Below are positions 1 through 5,155 of a DNA stretch of 5,155 nucleotides, in pieces (the first letter of the stretch is position 1; each line of letters opens with the position of its first letter). The DNA is taken from NCBI GenBank assembly GCA_900551595.1, contig URWR01000126.1:1-5155 (forward strand), read 5' to 3'. The notes under the pieces are model-generated. The model was not told the origin of the DNA, did no database searches, and saw only the letters and a program-made list of their open reading frames with translations. Source of the DNA: an uncultured Coriobacteriaceae bacterium (GTDB lineage Bacteria > Actinomycetota > Coriobacteriia > Coriobacteriales > Atopobiaceae). Position numbers and translations under genes: made by a program.

Positions 1-2039
1 TTGTCCGTTCCATCATGGCTGATTTAAACATTGATCAAAAGCAATATCCTTTACCGGCCATACGATCACGTATATCGTCCGCGAAGAACGCTTTGATAGG
101 GCCTGAAGAGATGGCAGACAGTGCTGATGCACCCATTATTGCCAAGACAGCGCAGGTCTATCGTGAATTGCAGCGCAGGCTTGGGCGTTCCAATGCGATG
201 GACTTCGATGATCTTTTGGTCAATGCTTATGAGCTACTCAGCAAGAACCCCGATGTGCTTATGCGTTATCAGCAGCGTTTTCTGCGCATCTCGGTTGACG
301 AGTATCAGGATACAAACCACGTGCAGTATCTCATAACGAATCTCCTGGCTTCGGCGCATCGCAATCTTATGGTTGTGGGTGACGACGATCAGTCGATTTA
401 TTCATGGCGTGGTGCCGATATTCGTAACATCTTGGATTTTCAGCGTGATTATCCTGATGCACAGGTGGTCAAGCTCGAAGAAAACTATCGTTCGACAGGT
501 CATATTCTTGGCGCGGCAAACGCAGTAGTTGCTAACAATTCTCGTAGAACTCCAAAACGGCTGTTTACCTCGCGTGGGGACGGAGACAAAGTCTGTGTGT
601 ATCAGGCCTCCGACGAACGTGACGAAGGACGTTGGATAGCTTCTGAAATAGATAAACTCCACGATAAGGGCATGAGTTTCGATGATATGGCGGTTTTCTA
701 TCGAACCAATGCCCAATCGAGAACCATCGAAGACATGTTTTTGCGTGCCGGAGTGCCGTATAAGATTGTTGGTGGCACACGCTTTTTTGATCGAGCAGAG
801 ATTCGCGATGTAATGGCGTATCTCAAGCTTGTTGTAAATCCTGCAGATGATGTCAGTGCCATGCGCGTTATCAATACGCCGCGCCGTGGTATTGGTACCA
901 CCTCAGTTGCAAAAATTTCTGCTTATGCAGCGGAGCACAATCTTTCGTTTTTCTCGGCGGCAGAAGCATGTGCTACAGAAGCCGGACTTCTCAGTGCCAA
1001 GGTACGAAATGCGCTTACTCAGTTTTGTACTGCGATTGAAGCTGGACGCCACATGACAGGCGATCTTGTTCATGTTGTGGAAGCAATTGTTGAAAAAAGC
1101 GGGTTGATAGCTGCGCTCAGTGCGGAGGGTACACCGGAAGCTGAAGGGCGAGTAGAAAATATCCGAGAGTTTTTCGGCGTTGCTGCTGAGTTTGATGAGG
1201 AACATGTCGATGCAACCGAAACGCTTGAAAGCTTAGAGCAATTGCGTGCTGCAGGAGCGCTTGAAGGAGCTCCAGAGAGCAACCCTGAGAAGTCTTCGCA
1301 AGTTTCTGAGGCTCAGCCGACTCTTCCTGCAGTAGCAGCAGAAAAGCTGCCAGCCCTTATGGAGTGGCTTGCCTTAAGAAGCGATCTTGATACCTTAGCC
1401 GGATCTACTAGTGCCGTTACCCTCATGACAGTTCACTCGGCAAAGGGACTTGAGTTTCCGGTTGTATTTGTCGCAGGTATGGAGGAAGGAATCTTCCCGC
1501 ATGCCGCACACGAAGCTGATTCAGCATCTTTGGAAGAAGAGCGACGTCTTGCGTATGTTGCTATTACGCGTGCAGAGCGCAAGCTCTATCTCACCTATGC
1601 GGTGACCCGTCGTGCATTTGGTTCCACTCAGGCAAATCCTCGCAGTCGCTTTTTGAATGAAATTCCTGAGGAGCACATAAGGACAGTAGGCGTTGGTTCA
1701 GCTGGTTTTTCTGGACTCGGCTGGGAAAAACGGGGCGATCGACATGGCACCTTTGGCAGTGGTCGAGGTTCCGAAATGTATGGTGGTCGCGTCTTTGGTT
1801 CCGCCACTCGTTCGTCAAGTCTTTCTTCTCGACGGGAAAGTGCACCGACACCTATTCGGCCCGACGCTCGTCGTGCTGCCGAGACGTTTGCCGAAGGAGA
1901 TCATGTCTCTCACAAGACTTTTGGACCGGGAGTGGTAACAGGGGTTAAAGGCGATACCATTGAAGTATTGTTTAGCCGGACCGGCAAAAAGAAGAAACTG
2001 ATGAAAGGCTTTGCGCCTCTAGTGCGTGTGGATGCATAG
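1..2039 (+). CDS. pcrA: ATP-dependent DNA helicase UvrD/PcrA, 5'-truncated by window edge
   Basis: This is a superfamily 1A 3'-5' DNA helicase used in nucleotide excision repair, replication restart and removal of stalled RNA polymerase or recombinase filaments. The frame is open from base 3 through the Met at 15, so that Met is internal; judged against known PcrA proteins, about 120 N-terminal residues with the Q motif and Walker A lie upstream. Counting from that Met, I see motif II VDEYQDTN (94-101), motif III GDDDQSIYSWRGA (122-134), motif IV LEENYRS (154-160), the YRTNAQSR block (229-236), GGTRFF..REIRD-like sequence (253-265), motif V TVHSAKGLEFPVVF (472-485) and motif VI EEERRLAYVAITRAER (507-522). 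A Gly/Ser/Arg-rich linker (about 555-625) leads to a Tudor-like tail (628-668). All visible catalytic motifs are intact. An Ala/Glu-rich insert occupies about 396-444. The stop TAG is 36 bases before mtnN. PcrA fits better than Rep or UvrB-type helicases because of the tail; the family call is near certain. Confidence 0.97.
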   Translation, partial: VRSIMADLNIDQKQYPLPAIRSRISSAKNALIGPEEMADSADAPIIAKTAQVYRELQRRLGRSNAMDFDDLLVNAYELLSKNPDVLMRYQQRFLRISVDEYQDTNHVQYLITNLLASAHRNLMVVGDDDQSIYSWRGADIRNILDFQRDYPDAQVVKLEENYRSTGHILGAANAVVANNSRRTPKRLFTSRGDGDKVCVYQASDERDEGRWIASEIDKLHDKGMSFDDMAVFYRTNAQSRTIEDMFLRAGVPYKIVGGTRFFDRAEIRDVMAYLKLVVNPADDVSAMRVINTPRRGIGTTSVAKISAYAAEHNLSFFSAAEACATEAGLLSAKVRNALTQFCTAIEAGRHMTGDLVHVVEAIVEKSGLIAALSAEGTPEAEGRVENIREFFGVAAEFDEEHVDATETLESLEQLRAAGALEGAPESNPEKSSQVSEAQPTLPAVAAEKLPALMEWLALRSDLDTLAGSTSAVTLMTVHSAKGLEFPVVFVAGMEEGIFPHAAHEADSASLEEERRLAYVAITRAERKLYLTYAVTRRAFGSTQANPRSRFLNEIPEEHIRTVGVGSAGFSGLGWEKRGDRHGTFGSGRGSEMYGGRVFGSATRSSSLSSRRESAPTPIRPDARRAAETFAEGDHVSHKTFGPGVVTGVKGDTIEVLFSRTGKKKKLMKGFAPLVRVDA
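1896..2018 (+). other. C-terminal Tudor-like (RNA polymerase-binding) domain of the helicase
   Basis: Residues 628-668 of the visible helicase start GDHVSHKTFGPGVV and end in a basic KKKKLMKGFAPL stretch. In PcrA and UvrD this C-terminal fold contacts RNA polymerase and is attached through a flexible linker. Here the linker is rich in Gly, Ser and Arg, as expected for a disordered tether. The domain assignment rests on the pattern of a Gly-Asp start, a His/Phe-Gly-x-Gly turn and a final F-A-P; the RNA polymerase contact is family knowledge and not visible in the sequence. Confidence 0.75.
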
Positions 2040-2062
2040 GTAAATTTGCAAAATGCTGCTGT

Positions 2063-2068
2063 GAGAGG
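2063..2068 (+). promoter_or_regulatory. Ribosome binding site of mtnN
   Basis: GAGAGG lies 7 bases upstream of the ATG at 2076 and fixes that codon as the start. The 36-base gap after the helicase stop has no recognisable promoter or hairpin, so translation of mtnN probably uses a message that continues from the helicase gene. Confidence 0.75.
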
Positions 2069-2075
2069 ATAGACC

Positions 2076-2783
2076 ATGAAGCTCGGAATCATTGGTGCGA
2101 TGGATGTAGAAGTTGCGACCATACGTGACCGTATGGAAGAGGCTCATACATTTGAGCGAGCACATATGCAATTTTGTGAGGGCGTCTTACATGGTCTTCC
2201 TGCAGTAGTGGTGCGCTGTGGCGTGGGCAAGGTTAATGCTGCTGCATGTGCACAGATTCTTGTCGATTGTTACGAAGTGAGCCATGTGATCAATACAGGT
2301 GTGGCGGGCTCGCTTGATAATCGGATTGAAATTGGCGATGTTGTGGTATCAACCGATGTCGTGCATCACGATATGGATGCCACAGGCCTGGGATATGCCT
2401 TGGGGGAGATTCCGCAGCTGAACGTTGATACGTTTGAGGCTGATGAGACCCTGAGACAGGCTGCTATTAAAGCGTGCGGTGTAGTTGTACCAGGTATTTC
2501 TGTCTTTGAGGGTCGCGTGGCATCAGGCGATCAGTTTGTCTCTGATTACGCACGTAAGCAGAATATCCGTGAGCATTTTGACGCGATGTGCTGTGAGATG
2601 GAAGGCGCCTCTATAGCCCAGGTGTGCTGGCTTAACAATGTTCCTTTTGTTGTGGTGCGAGTGATTTCAGACAAGGCAGACGGCTCTAAAAAGGTGCTCT
2701 ATCCCATCTTTGAGAAGCGCTCAGCAGAACGTTGCGCTGACATCATTTGCGAGCTGGCAGCACATATGAAGAGCGCTTCTTAA
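2076..2783 (+). CDS. mtnN: 5'-methylthioadenosine/S-adenosylhomocysteine nucleosidase
   Basis: This cytosolic enzyme (Pfs/MTAN) cleaves the N-glycosidic bond of methylthioadenosine and S-adenosylhomocysteine to release adenine, relieving product inhibition of methyltransferases and polyamine synthesis and feeding methionine or LuxS recycling. The 235 residues match the usual length. The N-terminus MKLGIIGAMDVEV supplies Glu12, aligned with catalytic Glu12 of the E. coli enzyme. NTGVAGSL (73-80) is the family glycine-rich segment. CEMEGASIAQVC (173-184) carries Glu174 and Glu176, equivalent to E. coli Glu172 and the ribose-binding Glu174. VISDKAD (196-202) carries Asp199, equivalent to the catalytic acid Asp197. 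The gene follows the helicase by 36 bases, suggesting co-transcription, and ends in a 4-base overlap with the convergent degV gene. Every expected active-site residue is present, so it should be functional. A futalosine-hydrolase role is a less likely alternative. Confidence 0.96.
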   Translation: MKLGIIGAMDVEVATIRDRMEEAHTFERAHMQFCEGVLHGLPAVVVRCGVGKVNAAACAQILVDCYEVSHVINTGVAGSLDNRIEIGDVVVSTDVVHHDMDATGLGYALGEIPQLNVDTFEADETLRQAAIKACGVVVPGISVFEGRVASGDQFVSDYARKQNIREHFDAMCCEMEGASIAQVCWLNNVPFVVVRVISDKADGSKKVLYPIFEKRSAERCADIICELAAHMKSAS

Positions 2784-3634
2784 AGACCTTCTATCGCCAT
2801 GCCAACCAATGTTGGGCCAGTGTGTACCAACAGGTCTGCTGAGATGCCAGAAAGAATGAGCTCCACCATATTGCCAATACGGGCACGAATGGCTGTCTCA
2901 AGCTCCTTGCGGAGATTCGGATCATAGGTACAAATCACAACGCGAGTACGCTGCCAACGGGCGGCTTGTTCTGCAATAAGGTCGATCTGTGTCTCAATTG
3001 CGCGTTTCCACCCGCGCGCCTTTTTCTCAATCACATAGGTTCCCTGCTCATTGCAGGTAAGAATTGGTTTGATATTGAGCATCGAGCCAATGCGATAGAC
3101 CGCTTCGCTAATACGTCCGCCTTTGCGCAAGAAATCAAGTTTCTGTACCGAGAAGTACACACGTGTTCGTTCGCATGCGGCTGAAAGAACACTAGAGATA
3201 CTCTCCAAAGGCATGCCGGCTTCGATTTGCCGTGCAGCTTCCATAACAATCAGACCTGCGGCTGCGCCAATGCTTTTTGTATCAATTACCACAATAGGAA
3301 AATCTTCAATGTGGCGGGCAACCATGCGGACGGTTTCATAGGTTGCAGAAAGACCTGAAGAAATAGTTACTACGACAGCGGCACGATAGCCATCTTTGCG
3401 CGCCTTCTCAAAAGTGTCATGAATTTTCATGGGTGAGGGAAGAGAGGTCGTAGGGATTTCTGTATCAAAACGTCGAACGACTTCTTCAACAGAGATATCT
3501 ACGCCACTTTCATAGGCGGTTCCGTCGGAATAGTTAATAAGAAGCGGAATGACGCGAATATCATGCTGAGCAATAAAGTCTGCTGGAGTGTCTGTTCCGG
3601 AATCGGTAATGATGGCGATGCGCTGCTCGTTCAT
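2780..3634 (-). CDS. DegV family fatty-acid-binding protein
   Basis: DegV proteins (FakB type) bind one fatty acid in a buried pocket; in Firmicutes they present it to the FakA kinase to make acyl-phosphate for phospholipid synthesis. The 284 residues are the normal length. Visible landmarks are the N-terminal IITDSGTDTP (8-17) with Asp11-Ser12, the PTTSLPSP loop (61-68), ISSGLSATYE (91-100) whose Ser93 region lines the carboxylate site in relatives, VIDTKS (116-121), LDFLRKGGRIS (166-176), IGSMLNIKPIL (182-192) and HTGPT (271-275) near the C-terminus. The start is supported by an AAGGGG ribosome binding site. The gene lies 74 bases downstream of the 79-residue ORF on the same strand and converges on mtnN with overlapping stops. 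No fakA partner is in the window, so the lipid role is inferred from the family. The HTGPT box differs from the more usual HTGPG. Confidence 0.95.
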   Translation of the reverse strand: MNEQRIAIITDSGTDTPADFIAQHDIRVIPLLINYSDGTAYESGVDISVEEVVRRFDTEIPTTSLPSPMKIHDTFEKARKDGYRAAVVVTISSGLSATYETVRMVARHIEDFPIVVIDTKSIGAAAGLIVMEAARQIEAGMPLESISSVLSAACERTRVYFSVQKLDFLRKGGRISEAVYRIGSMLNIKPILTCNEQGTYVIEKKARGWKRAIETQIDLIAEQAARWQRTRVVICTYDPNLRKELETAIRARIGNMVELILSGISADLLVHTGPTLVGMAIEGL

Positions 3635-3638
3635 GGTT

Positions 3639-3645
3639 CCCCTTT
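3639..3645 (-). promoter_or_regulatory. Ribosome binding site of the degV gene
   Basis: Read on the minus strand, AAAGGGG sits 4 bases upstream of the ATG at 3634. This purine-rich stretch is the only good ribosome binding site nearby and supports the chosen start, which also gives the standard DegV N-terminus. Confidence 0.7.
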
Positions 3646-3677
3646 GAGATGTTGGATTGAACCTGAATACTGCGATT

Positions 3678-3705
3678 AAAATATAGTCCTTTCCAAATAG
3701 GTGAA
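3678..3705 (-). promoter_or_regulatory. Possible weak promoter for degV
   Basis: In the 74-base gap between the small ORF and degV, the minus strand reads TTCACC (3700-3705) and, 16 bases later, TATTTT (3678-3683), each matching four of six consensus positions for a housekeeping sigma factor. An overlapping TATATT (3680-3685) is an alternative -10 but gives only 14 bases of spacing. The gap is AT-rich, which can produce such matches by chance. degV could equally be read from a transcript that starts upstream of the small ORF. Confidence 0.3.
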
Positions 3706-3708
3706 GAG

Positions 3709-3948
3709 CTATTCAACCGTACCGTATATATACCCCCAGCCATGTGCGGTAATGATGGAATTTAATTGATCGCACAGACGTCCTCTTTTGTAATTTCCGG
3801 CGGGAAGCAGCTCAACAACCTCAATAAGGTCCGGGGCAAGATCGTCCATTTCTGCACGAACGACCACGTCAACGCTGCTAACAGTTTCTTCGGTTGCATA
3901 GAGTGCGTCTACAAGACGCTGCAGTTCGCCATATTCTTCAGCGTGCAT
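3709..3948 (-). CDS. Small acidic conserved-looking protein of unknown function, 79 residues
   Basis: I do not recognise a named family. The protein is acidic in its N-terminal half, with no signal peptide, transmembrane segment, cysteine cluster or helix-turn-helix that I can see, so it is probably cytosolic. The first half (about 1-50) looks helical, with regularly spaced hydrophobic residues and many Glu/Asp. The second half holds VVELLPAGNYKRGRLCDQLN (44-63), followed by an HGWGYIYGTVE C-terminus whose Trp, Gly and aromatic residues look like a conserved core. A GGAGA ribosome binding site lies 7 bases before the ATG, and the frame stays open to TAG without overlapping any other gene. It precedes degV on the same strand by 74 bases and is divergent from the aminotransferase. 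My impression is of a protein restricted to Coriobacteriia relatives, which I cannot verify here. The coding call is fairly strong; the function is unknown. Confidence 0.8.
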   Translation of the reverse strand: MHAEEYGELQRLVDALYATEETVSSVDVVVRAEMDDLAPDLIEVVELLPAGNYKRGRLCDQLNSIITAHGWGYIYGTVE

Positions 3949-3955
3949 AACGCTT

Positions 3956-3960
3956 CTCCA
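3956..3960 (-). promoter_or_regulatory. Ribosome binding site of the 79-residue ORF
   Basis: On the minus strand the sequence TGGAGAAGCGTT precedes the ATG at 3948, placing GGAGA 7 bases from the start. This spacing is typical and is the main non-homology evidence that the small ORF is translated. Confidence 0.65.
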
Positions 3961-4036
3961 TAAAATTCCTTTACCGTTTCATTTCGTAGTTTGCTTATGG
4001 TACTCAATACATAGTTCCACTCAAGCCCTAAGTGTC

Positions 4037-4042
4037 TATACT
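4037..4042 (+). promoter_or_regulatory. Probable -10 element of the aminotransferase promoter
   Basis: TATACT matches five of six positions of the housekeeping -10 consensus and would start transcription about 25 bases before the ATG at 4075, leaving a short leader containing the ribosome binding site. The -35 region is poor: GTTCCA or TTCCAC at about 4014-4020 has little similarity to TTGACA. That may mean an activator is needed or that the -10 assignment is wrong. Confidence 0.45.
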
Positions 4043-4063
4043 TGCTCCAAACGGATGCAGTTA

Positions 4064-4070
4064 GAGGAGG
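4064..4070 (+). promoter_or_regulatory. Strong ribosome binding site of the aminotransferase
   Basis: GAGGAGG, close to the full anti-Shine-Dalgarno complement, ends 4 bases before the ATG at 4075. It selects this codon over the next in-frame ATG at 4096, which has no comparable upstream sequence. Confidence 0.8.
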
Positions 4071-4074
4071 CAGT

Positions 4075-5155
4075 ATGCCAAACACCTATGCAAATATGAG
4101 TGTCGATCAACTCAATCAGGAGATTTCGTGGCTCGAGGATGAGGTGGAGCGTCTGCGTGGTCTTAATCTGTCGCTGGACATGTCTCGTGGTAAGCCAAAT
4201 CCAGAGCAGATTGACCTTTCACGTCCCATGCTCAACACCCTTACAAATGTGTCGGATCTCACCGATAAGGGCGTGGATGCTGCAAATTACGGGTGTCCAG
4301 ATGGTTTGCCCTCAGCGCGTGCACTTGCAGCAGAAATTCTTGGTGTCAATCCGGACAATGTGTTGGTTGTTGGTTCTTCCAGCCTAGAAATTATGCATTC
4401 CGTAATAACCAATGCTTTTGTACACGGCATAGGAGGAAATGAGCCTTGGTGCCGTCAGGAAAAAGTAAAGTTTCTCTGCCCGAGCCCAGGTTATGACCGC
4501 CATTTCGCTCTGACTGAATCTTTCGGAATAGAAAACATTCCCATTCCTATGCGCGAAGATGGACCCGATATGGAGATGGTCCGCAGTTTAGTGGAGCTGG
4601 ATCCACAGGTTAAAGGCATTTGGTGCGTGCCAAAATACCAAAATCCCACCGGCATTACCTTCTCGGATGCTGTAGTTGAGGCATTTGCTTCACTTAAGCC
4701 AGCTGCTTCTGATTTCCGTATCTATTGGGACAATGCATATGTCGTACATGATCTTGTCCAGCCCGGCGATTCTCTGCGTGAGATCTTCTCTGCTGTAGAG
4801 GATGCTGGTGGCAAAGATCTTGTCTATGAGTTTGCCTCTACTTCGAAAGTAACGTTTGCTGGATCGGGCATGGCATGGGTTGCTGCATCTGATGCTGATA
4901 TCGAAGAGCTTCGTCGCGCTTTTTCTGTCATGCGCGTGTGCCCCAATAAACTTGTTCAGCTTATGCACGTAGATTACCTGGGCGATCTTACCAATGTTCG
5001 CTCCCACATGGCGCTGCATGCTCAGATTTTGCAGCCTCGATTTGCTTTGGTTGAACGTAAGCTCACTGAGGGTCTGGGTGAGTTGGATATTGCTACCTGG
5101 ACGCATCCTAATGGCGGGGCTTTTTTTTTCTTTGTTTGGGCTCAACCGGATAAAG
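4075..5155 (+). CDS. PLP-dependent aminotransferase, PF12897 aspartate aminotransferase type, 3'-truncated by window edge
   Basis: This fold-type I pyridoxal-phosphate enzyme most likely transfers the amino group between aspartate (or a similar amino acid) and 2-oxoglutarate in the cytosol. The visible 360 residues run off the window without a stop; the family is about 420-440 residues, so some 60-80 are missing. Landmarks are MSRGKPNPEQIDLS (36-49), the cofactor phosphate loop GSSSLE (100-105), PKYQNPTG (186-193) with Asn190, DNAYVVHDL (219-227) with Asp219 contacting the pyridine nitrogen and Tyr222, and STSKVTFAGSG (255-265) with Lys258 as the Schiff-base lysine. The SRGKP opening and DNAYVVHDL distinguish this group, formerly labelled MocR-like aminotransferase, from ordinary AspC. 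There is no DNA-binding domain, so it is an enzyme and not a MocR regulator. A T9 tract at 5121-5129 encodes part of a four-Phe run (350-353). The gene is divergent from the small ORF. Substrate identity is inferred from the family. Confidence 0.94.
   Translation, partial: MPNTYANMSVDQLNQEISWLEDEVERLRGLNLSLDMSRGKPNPEQIDLSRPMLNTLTNVSDLTDKGVDAANYGCPDGLPSARALAAEILGVNPDNVLVVGSSSLEIMHSVITNAFVHGIGGNEPWCRQEKVKFLCPSPGYDRHFALTESFGIENIPIPMREDGPDMEMVRSLVELDPQVKGIWCVPKYQNPTGITFSDAVVEAFASLKPAASDFRIYWDNAYVVHDLVQPGDSLREIFSAVEDAGGKDLVYEFASTSKVTFAGSGMAWVAASDADIEELRRAFSVMRVCPNKLVQLMHVDYLGDLTNVRSHMALHAQILQPRFALVERKLTEGLGELDIATWTHPNGGAFFFFVWAQPDK

Larger units (their letters stand above)
3949..4074. promoter_or_regulatory. 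Divergent intergenic region between the small ORF and the aminotransferase
   Basis: These 126 bases separate two divergent genes and should hold both promoters. On the plus strand there is a good -10 element (annotated separately) and the strong aminotransferase ribosome binding site. On the minus strand I found only poor promoter matches, such as TAGACA (4034-4039) with no convincing -10 at proper spacing. The hexamer ACTCAA occurs twice (4002-4007 and 4019-4024), 17 bases apart start to start. No hairpin terminator, tRNA or riboswitch-like fold was recognised. Confidence 0.55.

Noticed and set aside
15..17. ATG at 15 as the true start of the helicase
   Set aside because: The frame is open upstream to the window edge, and the residues before it (VRSI) fit the conserved segment preceding MADLNID in PcrA. 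A start here would also lack Walker A, and no ribosome binding site is visible in the few upstream bases.
402..716. A 104-codon antisense frame inside the helicase gene
   Set aside because: It lies opposite helicase motifs III-IV, which are clearly coding, and its product is low in recognisable pattern with no convincing ribosome binding site.
903..1205. A 100-codon antisense frame inside the helicase gene
   Set aside because: It is a shadow of the helicase frame, and its Cys/Arg/Ser-rich product resembles no protein family.
2761..2800. A terminator between mtnN and degV
   Set aside because: No inverted repeat with a T-run is present, and the two genes overlap, leaving no intergenic space.
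4690..5145. A 151-codon open frame antisense to the aminotransferase
   Set aside because: The plus strand encodes an aminotransferase with all cofactor-binding motifs through this stretch. The antisense product has no recognisable domain and is explained as a codon-usage shadow.
1..5155. CRISPR array, insertion sequence, tRNA/rRNA, toxin-antitoxin or phage-defence module
   Set aside because: No regularly spaced repeats, transposase motifs, terminal inverted repeats, cloverleaf sequence or defence-type domains were found. The window is almost fully accounted for by five genes of mostly housekeeping type.

Overview
The window reads as ordinary chromosomal, mostly housekeeping DNA from an actinobacterium-like bacterium. 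Base composition is roughly balanced. The helicase has the GDDDQSIYSWRGA form of motif III plus a Gly/Ser/Arg-rich linker and a C-terminal Tudor-like tail, and there is a PF12897-type aspartate aminotransferase. Together with a small lineage-specific-looking protein, these point to Coriobacteriia (an Atopobium/Lancefieldella- or Cryptobacterium-like genome). That placement is inference from protein style, not a database match.

Layout. Positions 1-2039 (+) hold the 3' part of a UvrD/PcrA superfamily 1 helicase gene whose start, including Walker A, lies upstream of the window. After 36 bases comes a complete 5'-methylthioadenosine/S-adenosylhomocysteine nucleosidase gene (mtnN, 2076-2783, +), probably in the same transcription unit. 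A convergent DegV-family fatty-acid-binding protein gene (2780-3634, -) meets mtnN with a 4-base overlap of the two stop codons. Upstream of degV on the same strand is a 79-residue protein of unknown function (3709-3948, -). A 126-base divergent intergenic region (3949-4074) then precedes an aminotransferase gene (4075 to beyond the window end, +), for which 360 codons are visible.

The genes have no single shared pathway. The helicase does DNA repair and transcription-coupled repair. MtnN recycles the by-products of S-adenosylmethionine-dependent reactions. DegV probably supplies fatty acids to phospholipid synthesis. The aminotransferase moves amino groups between amino acids and 2-oxo acids. 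I found no mobile element, CRISPR array, tRNA/rRNA, phage gene or defence system, and no clear intrinsic terminator. No stretch over 300 bases lacks a gene. The least explained item is the small 79-residue protein divergent from the aminotransferase. The other observations concern gene architecture: the stop overlap, a lineage insert in the helicase, and a T9 tract in the aminotransferase.
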